NCBI GenBank assembly: GCA_036898135.1
Contig: CM072513.1
Location: 38,946,768 to 39,010,767, forward strand
Origin: Oncomelania hupensis
Lineage: Eukaryota; Mollusca; Gastropoda; Littorinimorpha; Pomatiopsidae
Reading direction: 5' to 3'
DNA length: 64,000 nt
Positions 33,024-43,081 of the stretch are shown piece by piece (within the stretch, counting starts at the first letter, position 1; each line of letters begins with the position of its first letter). The position numbers and the translations under genes are program-made. The notes under the pieces are model-generated. The model saw only the letters and a list, made by a program, of their open reading frames with translations. It searched no databases and was not told the origin of the DNA.

Positions 33024-34790
33024 TGTAATACATTCCATGATTAGAGTCATGAGATTGTCAATATATGATTTGTGTCAGCAGTTTGAGTGTAAAATTCAGT
33101 CATGTCAACAAACTTTGCTATGCTGATCATCAGGAAGTTTTCTACAGTCCACATTTTGTGAGTTTCCTGCTGCCAGTTTGCATTTTACATGTCACTATGT
33201 CCAAAAATAAAATCTATTGCATAACCACTAACAGGAGGTAATACTTTGTGATACAGTCATCTGTTTGCATGCTGCCATCATCAGTTTATGTGCTGTTGCC
33301 TGATCAGTTTGTGTGATGCTGACATCAGTTTGTGATTAGTTTCAGTGCTGTTAATATTTTGTGTTGCAATGTTTTGCATGTATGAAAGAAATGTCATGAG
33401 AACAAAATCAAAATTATGGAAGGAAAAAAGTCTGCATAAAATACAAAATGTCTTAATAACAAGAAAACTGTGATCTCAGCGTTTTTACGACAGTGAGTTA
33501 TGTTTTCCCCACGGTTATGTAACAATATCAATATGTTATATTTTGATACTTCGTTTTACACTTTTTCAGTGTATTTTTAAATATTTATAAAGAATAGACA
33601 ATAGTGCTATAATTGACATTTAGGCCCTTTTTCCCTGGATTATGCCCAGTTGTTTGGATGTCAGACAATGCACCCAAAGGCTGCAATTGGACAAGTCAGG
33701 CAGCTTGAGTTTAATCCTGTATGGGCCAGTGTTTTGAGCAGCTGTTGAACTAAGTGCTATATAATAATGATGAAATAAAATAAACGTGTTTGCACTAGAT
33801 AGTAGGCAAAGGAGGGATGTGTACCAGAATGGAAGAAACGTTTTGGCAATTACATTGTTTCAGATGTCTTTCTAGGTTGGTAGAGTTGGAAGGTAACAGG
33901 GGAGTCGAGAGCGAGATAACAGGAACATTGAAAAAATAAAAACGAAGTTGTATTTAATTTGCTTTTCATCATGTGCCAAATATCTTTTTAACCTCTGGTC
34001 ATGCACCCTATACTTTAAAACTGCATAATGTTGAGAAGACTGGAGCTTTTCATCAAATTAGACAACTGCTGTTTGCCAAATATGTGTGTGTGTGCGTATT
34101 TAAAAAAAATATATATATATACATTTTATAGTATGTGGACAAGATGGTTGTAATATGAAACTTTTTGAGAAGGTTAATATTTACATGTAGCAAGTTTGTT
34201 TGCCTTTTTTTCCCTGCTGTTTTTATGTAACAGTGATACTATGAACTGTAAGAAGGTAACAGTTTTATATCAGAAGAATAAACCTTAAAAATTTAATATT
34301 ATGACTTCTTTAAGTGTGATTCTGTGAGCGAAAGAGATCGACTGAAAAAGACACATATACAGGAATCTCACGAAGGCAAACCTAACGCAAAAGGTTATTT
34401 GCCAACCAACTTTTTAATTGGCAAAAATGAACAAATGTAACTGCTTTTTCTGTGAAAATATCATTTACCATCTTTGAATACAACAGCTGGAAAACAGAAC
34501 AGAATTTAAGGAAAATTTATATCTGAGCAGTTCAACATTTCTTTTTTTTTAAATCAGAAAACTCCCTCAAAATATTATTTATCCCATTCACCGCATTCTA
34601 AAACAGAAATTGTATGAAAATAGTTTCTTATGAAAACATAATTTTATATTATTTATTTTAATACATAAATTTATACACTAATGCTTATAATCACATATAT
34701 TTATCTTCACAAAAGATATTACATTTCCACAAACCAGAGATTGAAAGAACTTTCAATAATTTTTATGTGTTATAATAAATTAAATGCAAT
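33024..34790 (+). other. VASH 3' UTR and downstream spacer
   Basis: AT-rich sequence follows the VASH stop. Candidate polyadenylation signals are AATAAAAT near 33206, AAATAAAATAAAC near 33774 and GAATAAACC near 34277. No coding exon, RNA gene or transposon end is recognised. Confidence 0.4.
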
Positions 34791-34794
34791 GGAG

Positions 34795-35100
34795 TGCAAG
34801 GAGGTAGAAGAAGAGGGCGACAGGAAAAAAGGTGGGAGGAAAACATTCAAGAATGGACTGGCTTGACACCGAGCGAAGCCATGAGTGTTGACGACTGAGT
34901 TAGTTATTCATTGCTTACAGGGTCCAGTGGACTGCAAAGAGTCGAATCAGGACCACAAAATCAAAACCTCAACTTGGCTGAAAGAGGACTCGCTCCTGAT
35001 CCGCATAAAAGATCTGCTGAAACAACCCTGCTGAGGACAGAGAAAGATGGAGTATGCTGGTTAAATGATCATCTGTGGTGTCCCAACGACCTTTGAGTTA
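34795..35100 (+). mobile_element. RTE-like LINE family R 3' fragment interrupted by a repeat A fragment
   Basis: The plus strand at 34795-34883 reads like VQGGRRRGR...KRWEE-type C-terminal codons and resumes at ~35030 with CTGAGGACAGAGAAAGATGG to the usual end near 35100. Between them (34899-35028) lies GGTCCAGTGGACTGCAAAG ... AAAAGATCTGCTGAAAC, a piece of repeat family A. The copy faces the next one (35150-36004) tail to tail. Confidence 0.7.
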
Positions 35101-35149
35101 TGGGATATGATTAGATAGGAAGTATATATATATATATAGATATATAGAT

Positions 35150-36002
35150 ATATTATCCTATCCTATCCTGTCCCGTAACCCGGAGGTCGTAGGGACACCA
35201 CAGATGATCGTTTAACCAGCATACTCCATCTTTCTCTGTCCTCAGCAGCCCTGATGGCTTCGCTCAGTGTCCAACCAGTCCATTCTCGAATGTTGTCCTC
35301 CCACCTCTTTTTCGGTCTCCCTCTTCTTCTACCTCCTTGAACTGTGCCTTGCAGAATGGTCTTTGCAAGGCCTGATGATCTGGTGACGTGGCCATACCAT
35401 CGGAGTTTCTGTTTCTTCACCACTGTGAGCAGGTCATCGTGGGCTTGTGTGATGGTCTGTCGGACTTCGTCGTTGGTGATGTGTTGGGTATAGGAAATGC
35501 CCAGAAATCTTCTGTAGCACCTCATCTCCATGCTTTGTATTCTTCGTTGTAGATCTGCTGTGAGGGTCCATGCTTCGCAAGCATATAGGAAGATGGAGAT
35601 GACAAGGGAGCGCAGCAGTCTTATTTTGGAATGTAGACTGATGGTCCTGTCTTTCCAAATGGGCTTCAACCTTGTCAGGGCAGCAGTTGTTTGTGCGATC
35701 CTGGAAAGGACTTCCTGTCGGGACCCATTATCTGATACAATGGCTCCTAAATATTTGAAGCTATGCACTGTATTGAGGGATTGGCCTTGGACTTTGATGT
35801 CCGTATTGATGCCATTGGTGTTGTTGGTCATCATTTTGGTCTTCTCCACGCTTATTTCCATTCCATAAGCTCTGGAGGTGGTGTCAAGCCTCTGTACCAG
35901 CTATTCAAGTTCTTGTTCCTCTCCAGCCAATCCATCAATGTCATCCGCAAAACGAAGATTGGAGATTGCTCTACCCCATAATATGCTGACTGTGCCTTCG
36001 TG

Positions 36003-36004
<2 letters not shown>
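35150..36004 (-). mobile_element. RTE-like LINE family R 3' fragment
   Basis: A minus-strand ORF from 35861 to 35163 with upstream codons to ~36000 encodes FADDIDGLAGEEQELE, MEISVEKTKMMTNN, TVHSFKYLGAIVSDNG and the C-terminus to RPPGYGTG. The tail is GGATAGGATAATATA. The 5' end is truncated in or next to an (AT)n tract. Confidence 0.85.

Positions 36005-36094
<90 letters not shown>
36005..36094. repeat. (AT)n microsatellite
   Basis: About 45 AT units between the LINE fragment and the TIR element. It is also the likely insertion target of the TIR element, since AT repeats resume at 37192. Confidence 0.95.
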
Positions 36095-36097
<3 letters not shown>

Positions 36098-37191
36098 GGT
36101 GGAGAACAACTGAATCAAGAAATCTCTGAAATCCGGCCGGGGCCCAGGGGCCAAGCCCCGGTATTCGCCCCCTGGAAGAAAATGAATTTATGCTATTTTG
36201 AAAGTAATTTAGGGCCTCTCCTGAAAGCAAAAAGCACAAAGTAAACATGAATAGAAACAACAACCAAAAAATAAGAATGTTTTATGCACATGTCTTTCAA
36301 AAAAGTTAAGAATCTTGATTTGTAGGCCTAACAAAGTTTGAGGTCAACCACTGTTACACACAAACTCAACATTTCAAATTTTACTGGGCACACGTTTGTC
36401 TATTTTTTAGCTGTAAACAGGCAAGAATTTTTATAATTTTAGAGATATTTAGGGGTACGTTAGTAAAAACACTACATCTTAGGTATTAGTGACTAGTGTA
36501 TAGATTTAAATGAAATAAAATGCAAAATGAACAGAAATAAATCTCTTTTGATTATCTACCTTTTTATACTTCTCTTGTCATGTCTTGTTTTTGATTACTC
36601 CATGTGTATACAATAAAAAAAAGTTGTAAAAAGTCCAAACAAGCCCCCTCCTCTTCTTCACTTTCATGCCAGTCATAAAGATCGTATGCATGCACACTAC
36701 TGACACTAATTGTCTAATGACTAATCAGTCTAATGTCAGTACTCAGTACAGATCTCTTCCTCCGACTCCAAGTCCATGTCTCTCACTTTAATGTCTGATA
36801 AATGGAAGCCTGTAAACTCTTCTTCATCAGTCGAAGAATCCAAACCATCCATTTTAGACACACACACAAGAAAATGTGAAAAAAAAATATCGAAAAAACG
36901 AACTCATCCCAGAGAAAACTTGTGGAAATGCAGTCGAATGTTTTCACAACAGAATTTAACCAGAAGTTGCCGGACGTCTCGCAATCTTTCAAACAACGCG
37001 AGAATATAACCACATGGTTGATACGGACGCTTTTGGACGTTTTGCCCGTTTAGATCTTCGGCCGCTTTTGGCCGCTATGCCCAGTAAAGGGTAGCCCTCA
37101 GCTTCTCACACTCGGAACTCAATATTTTTTTCTCGGAAATGCAAATGCCTTCCGCGGAAATCCGCGGATTCGCTGAGAATTCTCCACCCTG
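36095..37191. mobile_element. TIR element family C, copy 1 (CAGGGTGGAGAA ends)
   Basis: The element begins CAGGGTGGAGAACAAC and ends GAATTCTCCACCCTG, an inverted repeat of 12 bp. It lies within an AT microsatellite, so its target duplication cannot be read. It is ~85-90% like 48192-49209 across its length, with small indels. On the minus strand it carries an acidic peptide fragment (KMDGLDSSTDEEEFTGF-like), probably a leftover of a transposase N-terminus. No catalytic domain remains. The CAGGG start suggests hAT. Confidence 0.85.
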
Positions 37192-37196
37192 ATATA

Positions 37197-37246
<50 letters not shown>
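37192..37246. repeat. (AT)n microsatellite
   Basis: AT repeats directly after the TIR element, probably the right part of the tract at 36005-36094. Confidence 0.9.
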
Positions 37247-37249
<3 letters not shown>

Positions 37250-37880
37250 TCTCTCATGAAAGAATGTATTAAAATGTTAATAACTAATAGATTAACATCC
37301 TCATTCACACAGATGAAAAGCCTAGCAAACACTCATAGAAACAACAAATTAATACTTGTTATTGCATAAACATGAAATGAATGGTTTAAAATTACTTACA
37401 TGTTCTGACAGAACTGTTTAAATCTATATAAAGTATAGTTTCTTGTGGCAAGACATACGTACATTACTTTATTACACCAGTTAAATCTGTGTGGTTTACA
37501 TACATTTTATTCAGCATAACAATAAAATTTCAATTTATAATAACTGAAATGACTGAACTTGCACCTAAAGTAAAGTCTTAAAAATAAAAGCATGCAGGTG
37601 TTCTTCACCATTCACACAAAAAGAAATGACAATTAAAAACAACTATTTGTTCATGGCCTATATACAATATCTATACAAGGATGATTTATTGTTTTCATTT
37701 TTACACAAGGAAATCTGACACGTGGGCAGCACGAAATATCCATGAAACATGACAAGGACAATAGCATAGTCAAGAAATAAAACATCAGACATAACAGCGC
37801 CATTCATTCACATAAACATTCTCAGATGCTCCAGCATTCAAATACTATTAATCCAGAAAAAAAAAATTAATACAATAGAA
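37247..37880. other. Unassigned AT-rich spacer
   Basis: I see nothing recognisable in this stretch. Confidence 0.35.
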
Positions 37881-37884
37881 AAAA

Positions 37885-38065
37885 GAAAGATTTATCTTAA
37901 ACAGCGCACTTACAAGCTCAGAGAGCTTCTCAAGGTGCTGGCCCCTAATATCCAGCAATCACACAATAGTTTGCTGAAGTCAGGATTCGAACCCACATCG
38001 CCCAAGACGCACTCACACAAGTCGTGCGCTCTGACCACTGAGATATCCCTGCCGCCAATATATAT
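37885..38065 (-). mobile_element. tRNA-derived SINE, second family or diverged copy
   Basis: The minus strand from ~38060 has GGATATCTCAGTGGTCAGAG (A-box-like) and GTGGGTTCGAATCCTGAC (B-box). It continues into CCAGCACCTTGAGAAGCTCT and GTAAGTGCGCTGTTTAAG. The TTGAG-AGCTC body motif is shared with the SINE at 17035. Confidence 0.78.
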
Positions 38066-38319
38066 ATATGTACTGTACCGTGATATTAATAGCTCGAGGC
38101 CAAATTAAGGCCTGACTAAAAAATACTTGTGCTGTTATACCTACTAAATCGATTTCCTTTGTGCCATTGTACATTACTCGTATTCGATATTCCACATACA
38201 GTGAGGATAGCTAATCCAAATCAACCATCACAAGAATATTAATCAATGGCTTAAAACCACAACCAGACATCTCAAAATTTTTCGTTTTTGTATTTTTAGA
38301 TAGTTTTATTGCTAATAAT

Positions 38320-38485
38320 AATAATAATGTTCGTCATTTGTAAGGCGCCTTAGCCTAGGGATCAAGGCGCTGGCCGATACAGGATCTAACTCAAACCGCC
38401 CGAGACGCCCACCCGCAGCCTTTGGGCGCATGGTCTGACGCCCGGACAACTGAGCACAATCCTGGGCAGCCAGGGATGGGGGAGA
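38320..38485 (-). mobile_element. SINE body fragment
   Basis: GGCGCTGGCCGATACAGG, ATCTAACTCAAACCGCCCG and GACTGAGCACAATCCTGG-like sequence matches the body of the SINE at 17035-17365. On the minus strand it ends in an ATT-repeat tail (38318-38330). The tRNA head is missing, and the sequence runs straight into gypsy pol. Confidence 0.75.
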
Positions 38486-38497
38486 AGGACCAAGTGC

Positions 38498-41000
38498 ATG
38501 CTGGGTGTGTTCAAAATCAGACTGAAAATTGACACTGGAGCAAAATGCAACGTCCTTCCGCTGGAACATTTCCAAAAGGTAAAAACTACAGAAGCGATCA
38601 ACAAGTCAAAAGCAGTCAATCTAGTGGCCTATAGTGGTTATCGTTTCTCCACTCTTGGCACTGTCGATCTTCGCTGCAAGATCGGTGACATGACGCAGCT
38701 GATCACTTTTCAAGTCATTGATCGGCAAGCCACCCCTATCCTTGGCTTGAATGATGCCCTTCGCTCACAGCTCATGGAGCTTGACAAAACAGTGTATGAG
38801 GTCAAGACTGAGGAAGAAACCAACTTCCATGAACAAATTGCCAAAGAGTTTGCAGATCTGTTTGATGACCAGTTAGGAACACTTCTGCCGAAGTATGTGA
38901 TGAGAATAGACCCCACTGTCGCTCCAGTAGTCAAACCTGCATGAAAGATCCCACAGGCCATGGAAAAAAAAGTAAAAGAAGAGCTCGATAACATGACGAT
39001 AAAAGGCGTCATAGTGCGTGAAACCGAGCCTATAGAATGGGTTTCACAAATGGTAGCTACAAAGAAAAAAAATGGTGATGTCCAAATCTGTTTGGATCCT
39101 AGAGACCTCAATAAAGCTTTGCAAAGATCACACCATCCCATGCGTACAGCGGACAACGTAGCATCAAGAATTGGTAACGCAAAGGTCTTCTCAACCCTAG
39201 ATGCAAAGGCCAGATTTTGGCAAATCCGAGCAAAGAGTGTGTCTTTTGTTGGACATGATTCACCGCGGAAGGTCTGAAGCCTGACACAGAGAAAACTGAC
39301 GCCATCTGGAACATGCCGTCACAGGAGAACAAAGCTGCACTTCAGCGTTTCCTTGGCATGACGAACTATTTGAACAAGTTCATCAGCGAGAAGACAGCCA
39401 TACTGCACGAGTGTTTACATAATGACGTTGTATGGAACTAGACTGAAATGCACCAGTAGGCGTTTGACAGGCTAAAAGAGGACCTTGCTAATCCCCCAGT
39501 GCTGAAATTCTTTGATCCGGCAAAGCCCATGGTGTTGTCCATGGATGCCTCTAAAAGTGGACTTTGTGCATCGTTTCTTCAGAAAGAGACCCATGCTGCT
39601 TTCGCTTCAAGAGCTCTTTCCGACGCTGAAACTCGATATGCCCAGATCGAAAAGGAGCTCCTAGCTGCAGTCTTTGCAGGCAAGAAATTTCATGACTTCA
39701 TCTATGGTAGGCAAGTGACCATTGAAACGGACCACAAGCCACTGATCAGCATCGTGAAGAAGCCTCTGAATGACATGATAGCTCGTTTACAGAGAATGTT
39801 ATTGCAGCTCCAGCGATACCACCTGCGGTTTGCCTACAAGAAAGGGAACGAACTGTTCTTGGCCGACACGTTATCCAGAGCTAACCCCAGACATGCCTAC
39901 CCTCAATTTGAAGTTTCCGTATTAGCTTTGTCAAATTTCAGTATTACTATTACGATTTCCGTATTTACTTTTACTACCTATTGTTTTTGCACTCATCCTT
40001 TTTGATATTATGCGAAGAATCCAGTGATAGATTGATTTGCTGCCACAATGTTCTTTTTCTTCTCCAAAGCCTCGTAATTCTTCATATAGATATATACTGT
40101 GGGCCTTCCGCGTGCCGCTTGATGTCGTTCATATCACCGGCGGAGATGCCAAACTGGTTGGCACAAATCGTACTTTTGAGTCAGTGCTGCCGCGAATAAC
40201 GAAAGGACACTTTTCCGAATACGAGGCAAGAAATGTCTGCCCCTTGCGCGTTTCTTTTTTGAAGATTCAGATTCACAATCACTTTGCTTAGCCATTCGTT
40301 TGAACGCCATGTTTTAAATTCTGTCTCACGAGCACCGATCTTTACTGCGACTGTGCAAAAACGGGTTCGGCAAACTTCGGTGCCTCTACCGGAAACTTCG
40401 ATGTCACAGGTCTCCACTGCGCATTGCTGCATTAAACCTTCGGAAAAAGGTCATGCGGTGCATTACCATAGGCCAACAATTTCGATTTTTTTTCTTTATC
40501 ATTTCTTTAAATTTCCGTACCGTAAAACAAATATCCGTATTTTCCGTAGCGCTTGCCGAGTTTTTCAAATTTCCGGAAAAAATACGGAAATTCCGTACGG
40601 GTAGGCATGTCTGTAACCCAGCGAAACCTGCCGAAGAAGCAGAATTTGAATATGACATCATGACTGTGTTATCAATTTTGCCATCCAGAATGACAGAGTT
40701 GCAGCAAGAAACACTGGCTGATGCGACCATGCGAAACTATCAAAGTTTATTATGGAAGGTTGGCCCACACACGAGCGTAGTGTGCCTCCTGAACTCAAAC
40801 CCTATTTTCCCTTTCGCGATAAATTGGTGATTGAAAATAATGTCATCCTTAAAGGACAACGGGCAGTGATTCCTCCATCGCAAGAATATAGTCGTTTGTC
40901 TGCTTTATTCGTGAGGCTGAGTGCCTTACAAACACCAAGGTGGATATCACAGGTAAAAAGGTGAACTGGTTGAAACTGAAGTGGATCAGGTACTTGAAAA
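38498..41000 (+). pseudogene. Decayed Ty3/gypsy pol (protease, RT, RNase H)
   Basis: The plus strand encodes an aspartic protease start (LKIDTGAKCNVLP), an RT N-part (VVKPA stop, PIEWVSQMVATKKKNG, QICLDPRDLNKALQR, FSTLDAKARFWQI), then, after a deletion that removes the RT catalytic YxDD region, the thumb (RFLGMTNYLNKFI) and RNase H (VLSMDASKSGLCASF, ASRALSDAETRYAQIEKELL, ETDHKPLISIV, ADTLSRANP). Stops at ~38942 and ~39440 and frameshifts are present. A TIR element splits it at 39888-40613, and weak pol sequence resumes afterwards. No LTRs are visible at either side. Confidence 0.88.
39888..40613. mobile_element. TIR element family D (CAGACATGCCTACCC ends) inside gypsy pol
   Basis: The 726-bp insertion has perfect 15-bp ends (CAGACATGCCTACCC and its complement) and flanks TAACCC at 39882-39887 and 40614-40619, a 6-bp target duplication. 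Subterminal TTTCCGTA motifs are mirrored at both ends. The minus-strand interior contains a frameshifted stretch starting MAFKRMAKQSD and a FGISAGDMNDIKRH segment, which resembles the zinc-finger lead-in of hAT-type transposases. No catalytic domain is present, so it is non-autonomous. Confidence 0.86.
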
Positions 41001-41084
41001 GTGACCCAGATTCAATTTTATTCAAATACAGAATGAAAGACACTTTTAGCCCTTTGAAATTTGGAGGTAGCAGCCATTGTGGTA

Positions 41085-41160
41085 GTCGACATGGTCCTGA
41101 TTTGGCTCGAAAGAGTCCGCTGGACCTAAAGCAATAATCTTGTATTGTATTGTATTGGTA
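41085..41160 (+). repeat. Repeat family A terminal fragment
   Basis: GGTCCTGATTTGGCTCGAAAG, then GAGTCCGCTGGACC and TAAAGCAATAATCT, and a TGTAT tandem tail. This is the opposite orientation to the copies at 2-6 kb and shows the probable 3' end of the family. Confidence 0.65.
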
Positions 41161-41620
41161 GTCGACAGTGTATTCCAGACCTGGAGAAGTGCTTCAGTAG
41201 TAGGTACCAGTCTCTAAAGCCAAAAAGGACAATCTGCTGCAACTGTGCCCACTTGGCATTATTCCAAGAAATCACCAACATTTTTACAAAACCCTTCCCA
41301 GCAGCATAACTGCACCTGACTGTCTCCAAAACCCTGATGTCATTGAAGATGTTGATCCAAATATTTTGGATAGTGTGTAGTTTTAAACTCTTTTGTACAT
41401 TTTTTGTATAGTGTTGTGTACTTTAAACTCTTTTCTCATCACTGGCCGATTCTGGCATCAACCAAATCTGTTGCTGGATACAGAAAATGAAAAGAAAAAA
41501 GTGTTGCTCAGTGATCTGCTAATTGAAAAGATATGTGCATTGTTAGAGAGAAAGTAGACCTATTCTGTCAATAAAAACATGCTGGATTAAATGTGGTGTT
41601 GTGAGTACAATATATTGTGT
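41161..41620. other. Unassigned spacer, possibly decayed pol sequence
   Basis: No clear domain. It may be the far end of the gypsy remnant. Confidence 0.25.
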
Positions 41621-41626
41621 GTCGTA

Positions 41627-42445
41627 CAGTGTTTCCCAAAACGCACATGTGTGCGTCAGAGACGCAGTAAAACTGAAAAAGGACGCATGAAAAAAAAAAG
41701 GTGCGTCACAAGGGACGCAACTTTTTATTTTACTGCTGCTATGTATCCTGCAACCTCTGAGCTATCGTGCGCCCGAGCCGAGTAAGCGCGGTGATCTTCC
41801 CTACCCACTGACCGCGCTGACACGCATGCGCAGCCTTTTTGTTCGATTCCGAAAAGCTGAAACATGTCGCTCGACACATGGCTACGAAAAACGATAACCC
41901 GCAGAAATGCGAAAGACGATGCAATCGTTGAATGTTGAATCATCATTTTCAGTTCTCCCTAGACTAGGCAATGATGATCTTGTCTGTAATACGCAGTTGA
42001 ACAGATTTTGTTGTCTCTTTTTTTTTTTCTTCTGGTCATCGACTTAGTCCCCTCTAACACTAACTGCTTTTACAGAGAGAATTTGTCAGTACATGCAGAT
42101 TGATGTGTGTAAATTGTCGTATGACCATTTCATGTTTGTTCTATGGTCATTTTATGTGATTTTAAGGTTCCTCTAGTCAATGATGGATTCCTTTGTAACA
42201 TTTATCAGAACAGTATTCCTTTTGTTGTGTTGCTTGTTTTATGGCTATTCATAATTTTCAATAAAGTTGCATTGAAAACTAAGCTTTGACTTTGAGGCGT
42301 ATTTGTGTGTCCGTGATGTTGGTAATCAAAATCAAGGTAAATGTAGGAATTGTAAGGGGACTCTCAAATTTTGTAAGGGGACTCTTGAAATTTTGCACCA
42401 GAGAGTCCCAAGGACTCTCTGAAAAAAAAGCTGTGGGAAACACTG
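41627..42445. mobile_element. TIR element family E (CAGTGTTTCCCA ends)
   Basis: The 819-bp element begins CAGTGTTTCCCAAAACG and ends TGTGGGAAACACTG. GTCGTA flanks it (41621-41626 and 42446-42451), an exact 6-bp target duplication. CAGTGTTTCCC ends are common in hAT transposons. There is no transposase ORF, so it is non-autonomous or decayed. Confidence 0.87.
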
Positions 42446-42451
42446 GTCGTA

Positions 42452-43081
42452 CACATAGAAAGTAACAAATGTATTACCAAGTGATTTGTACATGAACAAG
42501 ATTTATGCATTGTTAGAAGACAAAATAATCATTATGGATTATTTATAAAAATGTGACAATAGAACCCTGAATGTGTAGTTTCATAAAGTTGCTGTTTTGA
42601 TAGGCAACAGACAGTGTGATGACATGATTCTCTCGTGAAATAATTGTGAGAACATAATGAATTATTGTTAATCTTTCATTGTTTAATTGTCAGCTATCTT
42701 CTAATAATATATTGTTCTAAAACTTAAATACCAGAGTTAGAGTGTATCCATAAATGTTGTTATTGTTAAAAAAAAACATAAGGGGTACAATTGCTTTAAT
42801 ATTTATTGTTGCTTTCTGAATTTTCAATCAAGTACTTCTCAAAACGGCGGTTTCTGAGATACGTGGTTGTGGCTTTTATCAATCGATTTGTATCCATTTG
42901 TTATTGTATTCAAAACACACCCACATTTCTTGTTCAAAATGCACACAAACCCATTCAAAGAAATGCGCATACACCCTTTTAACTGCTTGAGTTTTGTACC
43001 AGTTTCTACCTCTTGCCACACACTTCTCACTTTGTATATGTACTTTCTTCAATTTTCCCAGTACCTCAGAGGTGATCTTAC
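42452..43081. other. Spacer downstream of ANGEL
   Basis: AT-rich sequence, probably including the ANGEL 3' UTR on the minus strand. No repeat is recognised. Confidence 0.35.
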
